Positions 1 through 5,972 are shown, counted from the first letter of the stretch. The stretch is DNA of 5,972 nucleotides from Phycisphaerales bacterium (GCA_028288905.1 JAQGHJ010000268.1:1-5972), one strand, 5' to 3'. Notes: generated by a model not told the origin, from the sequence alone. Translations and numbers: made by a program.

Positions 1-3
1 ACG

Positions 4-1200
4 CTATAGAAACTCGGCCGCCCGCCGCAGCTCGGCCGCGGCGTACCGAACCTCGGCCTCGGGCAGCTCCGGGTACACCGGCAGCGCCAGCACCTCCCGG
101 CACGCCTGCTCGGTGACCGGGAAGTCCCCCTCGTTGTACCCGAGCCCGGCGAAGCACTTCTGCTGGTGCAGCCCGAGCGGGTAGTAGACGGCCGCCCCGA
201 CGCCGCGGGCGGCCAGCTTCGCCTTCACCGCGTCGCGGGTGCCCGTTCGGCCGGCGTCCGGCACCCGGACGGCGTACTGGTTGTAGATGCTAATGTTGCC
301 CGGCTCGACGGGCGGCGTGACGACGCCGGAGCCGGCCAGCACCTCGTCGTAGATCGCGGCGTTCCGCCGGCGGGCGGCGTGCCAACCGTCGAGGTACTTG
401 AGCTTCACGTCCAGCACGGCCGCCTGGATCGCGGCGAGCCGGAACATGCCGCCGACCAGGTCGTGGTAGTACGTGTGCCCGGACCCGTGCACCCGCAGCT
501 TGCGGCAGGTGGCGGCCAGCTCGTCGTCGTCGGTGCAAACCGCGCCGGCGTCGCCGAACGCGCCGAGGTTTTTCGTCGGGTAAAAGCTCAGGCAGCCGAC
601 GCGGCCGTGGGCGCATGCCTTCTTGCCGTTCTGGCTCGCGCCGATCGCCTGGGCGGCATCCTCCACGACCGGGACGCCGTGGGCGGCGGCGACCGCGTTG
701 ATCGCCGTCATGTCGGCCAGTTGGCCGAACAGGTGGACGGGCATGATCGCCTTCGTCCGCTTCGTGATTTTCCGGGCGACGTCGGCCGGGTCGACGTTGA
801 ACGTCCGCGGGTCGATCTCGGCGAATACCGGGGTCGCACCGAGCCGGGCGACGCATCCGGCCGTGGCGAAGAACGTGAAGCTCGGGCAGACCACTTCGTC
901 ACCCGGCCCGACGCCGAGGGCCATCAGCGCGCACAGGAGCGCGTCCGTGCCGCTGGAGACGCCGATCGCGTGCTTCACCCCGCAGTAGGCGGCCAAGTGT
1001 TGCTCGAACCGCTCGACGTGCGGGCCGAGGATCAGGGCCTGGGCGTCGCAAACCGCGTCGATCGCGGCCCGGATCTCTTCGCGGAGCGGGCGGTACTGGG
1101 CCGTCAGGTCGAGCAGCTTGACGGTCATGCCTGGCGGTGCCGGGGCGGCCGGCGGGGGCGGGTGGGACGGGCCCGCCTCGGTCGTCGCGTCCCTGGCCAT
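4..1200 (-). CDS. DegT/DnrJ/EryC1-family PLP-dependent nucleotide-sugar aminotransferase (WbpE-like)
   Basis: The predicted enzyme transfers an amino group, usually from glutamate, to a keto group of an NDP-sugar in the cytoplasm, for surface polysaccharide or glycan synthesis. Counting from the ATG at 1200 (398 aa), it shows SGTDALLCALMALGVGPGDE (83-102), PSFTFFATAG (106-115), the VHLFGQLADM block, VEDAAQA with the PLP-ring Asp at 181, and SFYPTKNLGAFGDAG with the Schiff-base Lys at 210. NISIYNQYAVR and AAVYYPLGLHQQ near the C-terminus resemble WbpE/FdtB-type enzymes. The family-like part starts at MTVKLLDL (ATG at 1128, 374 aa, normal length). I chose 1200 because GGAGG lies 8 nt upstream. 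This adds 24 Pro/Ala-rich residues. An ATG at 1263 (419 aa) is also possible. The usual Asn of the 'G.N.RLD.LQAA' motif is Met252 here, and its Asp is Ala256. The stop is TAG at 4-6, so the gene is complete. Family is sure; the exact sugar substrate is not. Confidence 0.93.
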   Translation of the reverse strand: MARDATTEAGPSHPPPPAAPAPPGMTVKLLDLTAQYRPLREEIRAAIDAVCDAQALILGPHVERFEQHLAAYCGVKHAIGVSSGTDALLCALMALGVGPGDEVVCPSFTFFATAGCVARLGATPVFAEIDPRTFNVDPADVARKITKRTKAIMPVHLFGQLADMTAINAVAAAHGVPVVEDAAQAIGASQNGKKACAHGRVGCLSFYPTKNLGAFGDAGAVCTDDDELAATCRKLRVHGSGHTYYHDLVGGMFRLAAIQAAVLDVKLKYLDGWHAARRRNAAIYDEVLAGSGVVTPPVEPGNISIYNQYAVRVPDAGRTGTRDAVKAKLAARGVGAAVYYPLGLHQQKCFAGLGYNEGDFPVTEQACREVLALPVYPELPEAEVRYAAAELRRAAEFL

Positions 1201-1208
1201 CGCCACCG

Positions 1209-1213
1209 CCTCC
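1209..1213 (-). promoter_or_regulatory. Shine-Dalgarno candidate deciding the aminotransferase start
   Basis: On the minus strand GGAGG is followed by an 8-nt spacer and ATG (1200-1198). It is the only good Shine-Dalgarno match before any of the three candidate starts (1263, 1200, 1128). Caution: if translation begins at 1263, these bases are simply coding (Pro-Glu-Ala). The two plus-strand genes in this window have no recognisable Shine-Dalgarno, so the signal may carry less weight in this genome. Confidence 0.4.
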
Positions 1214-1271
1214 GGGTTCGCCGTCGCGCTTCCAGCCGCCGCTGCATCCGTGCCGGTCGTCATCGCCGGGG

Positions 1272-1300
1272 AGTAGAACGGAAACCCCGGGGGGAGAAAA
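1272..1300 (-). promoter_or_regulatory. Weak sigma-70-like promoter candidate for the aminotransferase
   Basis: On the minus strand TCTACT (1277-1272, 4 of 6 matches to TATAAT) lies 17 bp after TTTTCT (1300-1295, 3 of 6 matches to TTGACA). A transcript would begin near 1265. That would be leaderless for an ATG at 1263, or give a leader of about 65 nt for the ATG at 1200. The hexamers are poor matches, so this is only a candidate. Confidence 0.22.
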
Positions 1301-1710
1301 GCGCCGCCGGGGCCGCGGGCGGGATGGGGATTCGAAAGCCGGGTCGGGGCCGGGGCGGCATGTCCGGCGGGCGAAAGGGGGAGCCTAACCCGGGAGCCCC
1401 GATCGGTGAACCAAGCTGGCCGTTCCTGCACGTTCGGCCCCGGTTTGTCGCTGCCGCATTGTCATCGTGAGCCGACCGAAGGACGACAAGCGGGGCTCGA
1501 TCCCGGGAGGGGGTGTTTCGGACGCTCGTCAGCCGCTCGCGAAAGCAACGGGTGGCACGAGGGTGGCGACCCTATGGGCGAGACCCCTCACCGGGCCATG
1601 GGTCCCTCGGACACCGAGTTGCCCCGATCGGCTCAACACCTACCGCCGCGGTCGGTAACAGGTCACGAGGGCCGCCCCGAGCCTTTGCCGCGGGCGGTTC
1701 TCCTTCCCGT
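1301..1710. other. Divergent intergenic region without a recognisable gene
   Basis: This stretch separates the left-facing aminotransferase from the right-facing efflux genes. I see no convincing protein: the open frames here give arginine/proline/glycine-rich peptides with no family motif. I see no tRNA, rRNA, tmRNA or RNase P signature. Visible structure is modest. The 11-mer GCCCCGATCGG, containing the palindrome CCGATCGG, occurs at 1396-1406 and 1621-1631. Short G/C stems occur around 1550-1612, for example GGGT/ACCC and GACCC/GGGTC. Base composition resembles the genes but without their codon pattern. It most likely holds the regulatory DNA of both flanking transcripts, or a decayed sequence. 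Confidence 0.6.
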
Positions 1711-1711
1711 C

Positions 1712-1739
1712 TTCAACGTTCGCCGCCGTCCGCTATACT
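1712..1739 (+). promoter_or_regulatory. Sigma-70-like promoter of the efflux genes, near-leaderless
   Basis: TATACT at 1734-1739 matches the -10 consensus at 5 of 6 positions, in an otherwise GC-rich background. The -35 partner is weak: TTCAAC at 1712-1717 with a 16-bp spacer (3 of 6 matches). Only 12 nt separate the -10 from the GTG at 1752, so transcription would start about 6 nt before the start codon. This fits the absence of a Shine-Dalgarno sequence there. Confidence 0.5.
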
Positions 1740-1751
1740 GATATACCTCGC

Positions 1752-3830
1752 GTGAAAACAAAGATTGTGACATGTTTGGCCGGTGCCCTTGGCGGCGCGG
1801 CGGTGGCGGCGGTTCTGCCCCTATTGGCCGGCGTCTCGCTCGTCGCCGGCGGGTGTTCGACGGACGCCTACCGGGCGAGCGCCGACCGCGACGTGTACCG
1901 GCTGATCGAGGACCGCAAGCGGGCGACGCTCGGGTACGACCCGCAGGCCGTCTCCGACCCGACCGTGTCGCCGACGACGACCCAGCCGTCCCGGGCGCTG
2001 GACGAGCGGCCGCCCGGGGACCCGACGGCCGACGCGCGGAACGAGCGGATCGAGAACGACCCGTCGACGCCGGCCCCGAAGCGGGCGTACGCCGCCATCC
2101 CGGTCACGCCGATCCCGCCTGTTGAGCCGCCGGCGATCGAGCTGCCGGCCCCGGTCCAGCCGCTGCTGCCGCTGGGGCCGTTCCCGAACGAGGCGGCGGC
2201 GACGGCCGGGCTGGCCGCCGCCGGGTCGGCCGGGCAGCCGGTGTCGCTCGACCCGTTCGCCGCCGAGATGGCGAGCCGGTGGGCCGAGAACCGGCTGCTG
2301 TACGGCCCGCTCGCCCCCCGCCGCAAGCCGCTGGACCTCGACCTGTTCGCCGCTCTGCGGTACGGCGTCCGCCACAGCCGGACGTACCGCGACCGGATGG
2401 ACGACCTGTACCTGGCCGCCCTTGACGTCACGCTCGAGCGGCACCTGCTCAGCCCCCGCCCGTTCCTCGGCGGCGGGCTCCAGTACACCGGCGGGCAGTT
2501 CGACACCGCGTACCAATCCGCCCTCACGGCGACCGTTAACGGCGGGGTCCGCCAGCGGCTGCCGTACGGCGGAGAAATCGTCGCCCAGGCGCTCGTCGGG
2601 TTCGTCCACGCGCTTGGCGGGAACGTCGAGGACGGCGAGACGGCGTCCGTCGCCCTGTCCGGCAGCCTGCCGCTGCTCCGCGGGGCCGGGCTGGTGAACC
2701 TCGAGCCGCTGATCTCCAGCGAGCGGGAACTGGTTTACCGGGTGCGGGCGTTCGAGGAGTTCCGCCGGACGTTCGCGATCGATGTGGCGAACCGGTACTT
2801 CCAGCTCGTCGCGTCGTACCAGTCGGTGAACAACCGCCGGCAGCAGGTCGTCGACTCGGTCAGCCTGCTCGACCGGACGCGGGCGATCTACGCCGCCAAC
2901 CTCGGCGGGGCCGGGGCGATCGCCGGCACCCGAGCACTGAAGCTGACGTTCCTGGAGGTGCAGAGGTCGGAGCAGCAGCTGCTGGATGCCCAGAACAGCC
3001 TGATCGACGCCCAGGAGGCGTACCTGAACGCCCTGGACGACTTCAAGACGTTCGTCGGGATGGAGGTCCGGGACGACGTCGAGATCGTGCCGGTCGCGCT
3101 GGAGCTGAACATCCCGCCGAGCCAGGGGGACAAGCTCGTCGACCTCGCCGCCGCGTACCGGCTGGACCTGCAGACCGCCCGCGACCGGATCGACGACGCC
3201 CGCCGGCAGGTGGCCGTCGCCGAGAACGGGCTGCTGCCGGACCTGAACCTGACCGGCGGGTCGACGCTCGGCAACCGGGTGGGGGACGCCCAGACGAACC
3301 TCGACAGCCGGAACCTGACCTACTCGGCCGGCCTGACGCTCGACCTGCCGGTCGACCGTCTGGCCGAGCGGAACGTGTACCGGCGGGCGCTGATCGCGTT
3401 CCACCGGGCCCAGCGGGCGCACGAGGAGCTGGAGGACCAGGTGGCGTCCGACGTCCGGGCGGCCGACCGGGCGATCCGCGGCAGCCAGGCTGCCATCGCG
3501 ATCCAGCTCCGGAGCATCGAGCTGGCCGAGCGGCGGCTGGAGAACGCGAACCTGCTGCTGAAGAGGGGCGAGACAAACGCCCGGGACGTGGTCGAGGCCC
3601 AGCAGGCGCTGATCCGGGCCCAAGACACCTACGAGCGGGCCCGGGCCGACCTGCAGGTGCAGGTGCTGCAGTTCTTGCGGCAGACCGGGACGCTGCGGAT
3701 CGACCCCGACACCGGCACGTTCGGCCGGGCCCTGGACCGAGGCCGCGGGCCGTGGCCCGGGGGCGACGGGCGCAAGCAAATCGCGCCGACCGAACGGGCG
3801 GAGGCGAACACCGGACCGCGGCCGGGGTAA
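1752..3830 (+). CDS. TolC-family outer-membrane efflux protein with lipoprotein-like N-terminus
   Basis: A TolC-type protein forms the outer-membrane and periplasmic tunnel of a tripartite exporter. It has 692 aa, clearly longer than a typical TolC of about 450-500 aa. Residues 1-34 look like a signal peptide (MKTK, hydrophobic core), and VAGGC suggests lipidation at Cys35, although Ala at -3 is a weak lipobox. Residues 41-57 carry ADRDVY.LI.DRK. Residues 58-165 are a Pro/Ala-rich linker. Two outer-membrane efflux repeats follow: about 195-445 and 455-650. Each is rich in long helices, with strand-like segments near 238-282 and 495-532. NGLLPDLNLTGG at 492-503 and LPVDRLAERN at 532-541 are typical of the family. 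The tail after 650 is hydrophilic. The start is GTG, followed by AT-richer codons (aaa aca aag att) that mark a real translation start; there is no Shine-Dalgarno. The adaptor gene follows on the same strand. Family is confident; the cargo is unknown. Confidence 0.93.
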   Translation: MKTKIVTCLAGALGGAAVAAVLPLLAGVSLVAGGCSTDAYRASADRDVYRLIEDRKRATLGYDPQAVSDPTVSPTTTQPSRALDERPPGDPTADARNERIENDPSTPAPKRAYAAIPVTPIPPVEPPAIELPAPVQPLLPLGPFPNEAAATAGLAAAGSAGQPVSLDPFAAEMASRWAENRLLYGPLAPRRKPLDLDLFAALRYGVRHSRTYRDRMDDLYLAALDVTLERHLLSPRPFLGGGLQYTGGQFDTAYQSALTATVNGGVRQRLPYGGEIVAQALVGFVHALGGNVEDGETASVALSGSLPLLRGAGLVNLEPLISSERELVYRVRAFEEFRRTFAIDVANRYFQLVASYQSVNNRRQQVVDSVSLLDRTRAIYAANLGGAGAIAGTRALKLTFLEVQRSEQQLLDAQNSLIDAQEAYLNALDDFKTFVGMEVRDDVEIVPVALELNIPPSQGDKLVDLAAAYRLDLQTARDRIDDARRQVAVAENGLLPDLNLTGGSTLGNRVGDAQTNLDSRNLTYSAGLTLDLPVDRLAERNVYRRALIAFHRAQRAHEELEDQVASDVRAADRAIRGSQAAIAIQLRSIELAERRLENANLLLKRGETNARDVVEAQQALIRAQDTYERARADLQVQVLQFLRQTGTLRIDPDTGTFGRALDRGRGPWPGGDGRKQIAPTERAEANTGPRPG

Positions 3831-3841
3831 CACTTACCCGG
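3822..3841 (+). other. Hairpin overlapping the stop codon of the TolC-type gene
   Basis: GGGTAA (3825-3830, including the TAA stop) pairs perfectly with TTACCC (3834-3839) across a CAC loop. Two more C-G pairs can form outside if G3824 is bulged. No T-run follows, so it is not a canonical intrinsic terminator. It could protect the 3' end of the tolC-type mRNA or be chance. Confidence 0.45.
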
Positions 3842-3869
3842 ACGGCGGCATAATCACGGCCGCGTCTTC

Positions 3870-4020
3870 ACCTCTCCCATCGGGAGAGGTCGTCGCGGCG
3901 CAGCCGCGGCGGGTGAGGGTGAACGTCGAGCGGGCCTCCCGCTATCGGGCCCGGTGGCCGGCGAGCCCGGTGCCGCCTCGGCGTTCACCCTCACCCCCGC
4001 CCTCTCCCGAAGGGAGAGGG
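3870..4020. repeat. Compound REP/BIME-like palindromic element
   Basis: Four nested or adjacent inverted repeats lie between the two efflux genes. A 9-bp perfect stem at 3870-3878/3882-3890 has loop ATC. A 6-bp stem at 3894-3899/3903-3908 has loop GCA. A long arm pair at 3911-3930/3977-3996 matches at 19 of 20 positions. The last, a 9-bp perfect stem at 4000-4008/4012-4020, has loop GAA. The two outer hairpins share the CCTCTCCC...GGGAGAGG core. Outer hairpin plus GGTGAGGGT arm is the look of widespread bacterial extragenic palindromes, which often occur in many copies. There is no T-run, so it is not a standard terminator. The reading frame of the adaptor stays open leftwards to 3913, through part of this element, but its translation there is Arg/Pro-rich and is rejected as coding. 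Confidence 0.8.
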
Positions 4021-4095
4021 GGAGCGGGCCCCGGACGCCGACCCGCGTGCCGACGACCACTTGATCACAGACCACAGAGCCAACCGACCCCACCC

Positions 4096-5850
4096 ATGAC
4101 CACGATCCCCGTCCCGACCGCCTCCCCCGCCGCCGCCGGCCCGTCGCGGGCCCGCCGCAAGTGGTGGTATCTCGTCCCCGTCCTGGGTTTGCTCGCCGTC
4201 GCGGCGGCGGCCGCCGCGTACGTCAACCGGGCGACCCTGTTCGCCGGCGGCGGCGGTCCGGCGGCGTTCAAGTACTACCAGGTGGCGGCCGGCGAGATGC
4301 AGGTCAAGGTCCACAAGGACGGCGAGCTCCAGTCGGTGAACAACACCGAGATCATGTGCCTCGTCGAGGGCCTGAGCACGATCGTGCAGATCGTCAAGGA
4401 GGGGGCGACGGTCAGCGCGGGCGACGTGCTCGTCCAGCTCGACAGCTCGGCCATCCGCCAGAAGATCGAGGACACGACGCTCGAGCTCCAGCGGGCCGAG
4501 TCCGACGTCGCCACGGCCAAGAACGCGGTCGACATCACCCGCAGCCAGAACGACGCGACGCTGGAGGCCGCCGGCGTGGACGTCGAGCTCGGCAAGCTGG
4601 CGATCAGCCAGTACCTCGACGGCACGTTCCCGCAGGACCTGGACGCGGCCAAGTCGACGCTGAAGATGGCGAAGATCAAGCTCCAGAACAAGGAGGACGA
4701 CTTCAAGCAGATCAAGGACCTGTTCGCCAAGAGCTTCGTCAACCTGGCCGACGTCAAGAGCGCCGAGCTGGACCTGGAGACGATCCGGGCCGATGTCGCC
4801 AAGGCCGACGGGGCGCTGACCGTGCTGGCGAAGTACACGCACCCGATGACGCTGGCCGGCAAGCAGAGCTACCTGAAGCAGGCGGACCAGAAGTTCGTCC
4901 GCACCCGGGTCGAGAACCAGAACAACCTGAGCAAGGTGGAGAAGGCCCTGGAGACGGCCGAGACGGCCAAGAAGATCCTCGACCGCCGGCTCGCCCGGAT
5001 GAACGAGCAGCTGGAGTTCTGCACGATCAAGGCCCCGCAGTCCGGGCTCGTCGTCTACAACAACCAGAACAACCGGGACAGCGCCGGGTCGATCCAGGAG
5101 GGGACGCAGGTGCGGGAGCGGCAGGTGCTGCTGCGGCTGCCGGACACGTCGGCGATGAAGGCGGTCGTCCGGATCAACGAGAGCCAGGTGATCCGGCTGG
5201 CGCTGGGGCAGCGAGGCGTGGTGCGGGTGACAGGGCTGCGGGAGCCGGTCGGGGCGGCCGTCACCCGGATCAGCCCCGTGAGCGACTCGAGCAACCGGTG
5301 GATGAGCCCGGACACCCGGGAGTACCCGGTCGAGCTGACGCTGGACTGGACCCCGCCGAGCCTCAAGCCGGGGATCGGGTCGCAGGTCGAGGTGCTGGTC
5401 GACAGCGTGCCGGACGCGCTGGCGGTGCCGCTGACGGCGATCTACGCGGCCGGGGCGGACGCGTTCGTGTTCGCCCGCGGCCCGGACGGGCAGCCGACCC
5501 CGAAGAAGGTGGACGTCGGGGTGGCGAACGAGACGCACGTGAGGCTGACCGGCGGATTGGCGGCCGGCGACCAGGTGGTGCTGCTGCAGGCCGGCCAGGG
5601 CCGCGAGCTTCTGGAGAAGGCCGGCATCACCCCCCGAGCGGACGACCAGCCGAAGGCCCGCCCGCCCGGCGGCCCGGCGGGCAAGACCGGCGGTGGGAAG
5701 GGGAAGCGGAACGCCGCCCCGCCGGCGGCCGTTGATAAACCCGCCGCCGACGCCATTAAACCGACGGCCGCCCCCGGCAAGCCGCCCGCTGGCAAGGAGG
5801 CCGCTGGGGCGACCCCGGCGGCGAAGGAGACGGCGTCGGCGGGCACCTAG
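4096..5850 (+). CDS. HlyD/MacA-type periplasmic adaptor (membrane fusion protein) of an efflux system
   Basis: This protein bridges an inner-membrane pump to the TolC-like channel. With the ATG at 4096 it has 584 aa. A basic N-terminus (RARRK, 18-22) precedes one membrane anchor at about 23-42; the rest would be periplasmic. The first lipoyl half-motif is at about 88-116 (VEGLSTIVQIVKEGATVSAG with GDVLVQLD following). A long Lys/Glu/Ala-rich coiled-coil hairpin spans about 117-305. The second lipoyl half is FCTIKAPQSGLVVY (308-321). A beta-barrel follows at about 350-435 (VRINESQV, PGIGSQVEVLV) and a membrane-proximal domain at about 436-500 (ALAVPLTAIY, GGLAAGDQVVLL). Residues 513-584 form a Lys/Pro/Ala/Gly-rich tail of low complexity. 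The frame is open upstream to 3913 but runs through palindromic repeat DNA, so I prefer 4096; no Shine-Dalgarno is visible. It is probably co-transcribed with the upstream gene. The pump partner is not in the window. MacA-like versus other HlyD types cannot be settled here. Confidence 0.92.
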   Translation: MTTIPVPTASPAAAGPSRARRKWWYLVPVLGLLAVAAAAAAYVNRATLFAGGGGPAAFKYYQVAAGEMQVKVHKDGELQSVNNTEIMCLVEGLSTIVQIVKEGATVSAGDVLVQLDSSAIRQKIEDTTLELQRAESDVATAKNAVDITRSQNDATLEAAGVDVELGKLAISQYLDGTFPQDLDAAKSTLKMAKIKLQNKEDDFKQIKDLFAKSFVNLADVKSAELDLETIRADVAKADGALTVLAKYTHPMTLAGKQSYLKQADQKFVRTRVENQNNLSKVEKALETAETAKKILDRRLARMNEQLEFCTIKAPQSGLVVYNNQNNRDSAGSIQEGTQVRERQVLLRLPDTSAMKAVVRINESQVIRLALGQRGVVRVTGLREPVGAAVTRISPVSDSSNRWMSPDTREYPVELTLDWTPPSLKPGIGSQVEVLVDSVPDALAVPLTAIYAAGADAFVFARGPDGQPTPKKVDVGVANETHVRLTGGLAAGDQVVLLQAGQGRELLEKAGITPRADDQPKARPPGGPAGKTGGGKGKRNAAPPAAVDKPAADAIKPTAAPGKPPAGKEAAGATPAAKETASAGT

Positions 5851-5864
5851 AGCGGTTCCCGGAA

Positions 5865-5968
5865 TGACGTAGCGGCGTCATGCGAGCCGCGACCGTCAGG
5901 GAGCGGAGTGTCGGCGAAGCCGGCACCTGACTGTCCTGCCGATCCGAGGTCCGCCTGTGGCGAACCTC
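5865..5968 (+). other. Structured non-coding tail after the adaptor gene (stem-loops)
   Basis: Three stem-loop zones follow the TAG at 5848-5850. First, TGACG 5865-5869/CGTCA 5876-5880 competes with GCGGC 5872-5876/GCCGC 5886-5890. Second, a nested structure has outer stem GTCAGG 5895-5900/CCTGAC 5926-5931 around a GAA-loop stem at 5909-5915/5919-5925 (one T-G pair). Third, GAGGT 5946-5950/ACCTC 5964-5968 extends inward by CGC/GCG after one mismatch. No T-run is present. It may act as a transcript end or be part of a dispersed repeat; no gene start is seen before the window ends. Confidence 0.45.
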
Positions 5969-5972
5969 CGCT

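Noticed and set aside
166..1470. A 434-codon plus-strand frame opposite the aminotransferase.
   Set aside because: It is low-complexity Arg/Gly/Val-rich sequence, and the minus strand has all DegT-family motifs.
1487..1510. tRNA T-arm-like CTCGATC in a G/C context.
   Set aside because: The flanking 5-bp stem does not pair and no acceptor, D-arm or anticodon arm can be laid out around it.
1547..1559. AACGGGTGGCACG, resembling part of a T-box antiterminator.
   Set aside because: There is no specifier stem, no terminator with a T-run, no aminoacyl-tRNA synthetase or amino-acid gene downstream, and the match is partial.
1406..1755. Small plus-strand frames (63-111 codons) in the divergent region.
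   Set aside because: No Shine-Dalgarno, no recognisable motif, several overlapping frames of equal quality, and they run over the promoter of the efflux genes.
1821..3833. A 670-codon open frame antisense to the TolC-type gene.
   Set aside because: Long antisense frames are expected in very GC-rich genes. The translation is Arg/Pro/Val/Gly-rich with no family motif, while the plus strand encodes an unmistakable efflux protein.
3870..4020. Intrinsic terminator between the two efflux genes.
   Set aside because: The hairpins are strong but none is followed by a T-run; repeat-element architecture explains them better.
3913..4095. Upstream extension of the adaptor by 61 residues.
   Set aside because: It translates palindromic repeat DNA into Arg/Pro-rich sequence and would push the membrane anchor far from the N-terminus. 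The ATG at 4096 places the anchor at residues 23-42.
3991..5538. A 515-codon antisense frame over the adaptor gene, and a 524-codon shifted plus-strand frame (4161-5735).
   Set aside because: Both are compositional shadows (Arg/Gly/Pro/Leu-rich) of the adaptor, which has clear lipoyl and coiled-coil regions.
1..5972. CRISPR array, insertion sequence, phage or defence genes.
   Set aside because: There are no regularly spaced direct repeats, no transposase or integrase motifs, and no nuclease or toxin motifs in any credible frame.

Overview
The window is GC-rich (roughly 70% by eye, with strong G/C preference at third codon positions). It holds three complete protein genes in a divergent layout. 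Organism: the outer-membrane efflux gene has a lipoprotein-like start followed by an ADRDVY.LI..RK stretch, a long proline-rich linker, and blocks such as LYLAALDVTLER and LPVDRLAERN.YRRAL. From memory of the family I associate this architecture with Planctomycetes, most likely a Gemmata-like genome. That placement is inference; no search was run.

Left part, minus strand (4 to about 1200): a PLP-dependent DegT/DnrJ/EryC1 (WbpE-like) nucleotide-sugar aminotransferase, complete, ending at the left edge. Its exact start is uncertain (1200, 1263 or 1128). Between it and the next gene lie about 500 bp of divergent intergenic DNA. This carries a good -10-like element (TATACT) 12 nt before the next start codon, a weaker promoter-like pair facing left, and no recognisable RNA gene.

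Right part, plus strand: a TolC-family outer-membrane efflux protein (1752-3830, GTG start) and a HlyD/MacA-type periplasmic adaptor (4096-5850, ATG start). The 265-bp gap between them contains a hairpin overlapping the tolC-type stop codon and then a compound REP/BIME-like palindrome of about 150 bp. After the adaptor come 122 bp of non-coding DNA with nested stem-loops to the window end.

How they work together: the TolC-like channel and the adaptor are two of the three parts of a tripartite exporter. The inner-membrane energy-coupling part (ABC permease/ATPase or RND pump) is not in the window. I expect it downstream, but that cannot be shown here. The aminotransferase makes amino-sugar nucleotides for surface glycans; its transcription is divergent and a functional link to the exporter is only speculative. 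I did not find a wholly new system. The most interesting items are the compound palindrome inside the efflux operon, the near-leaderless promoter, and the Asn-to-Met change in a conserved PLP-site motif of the aminotransferase.
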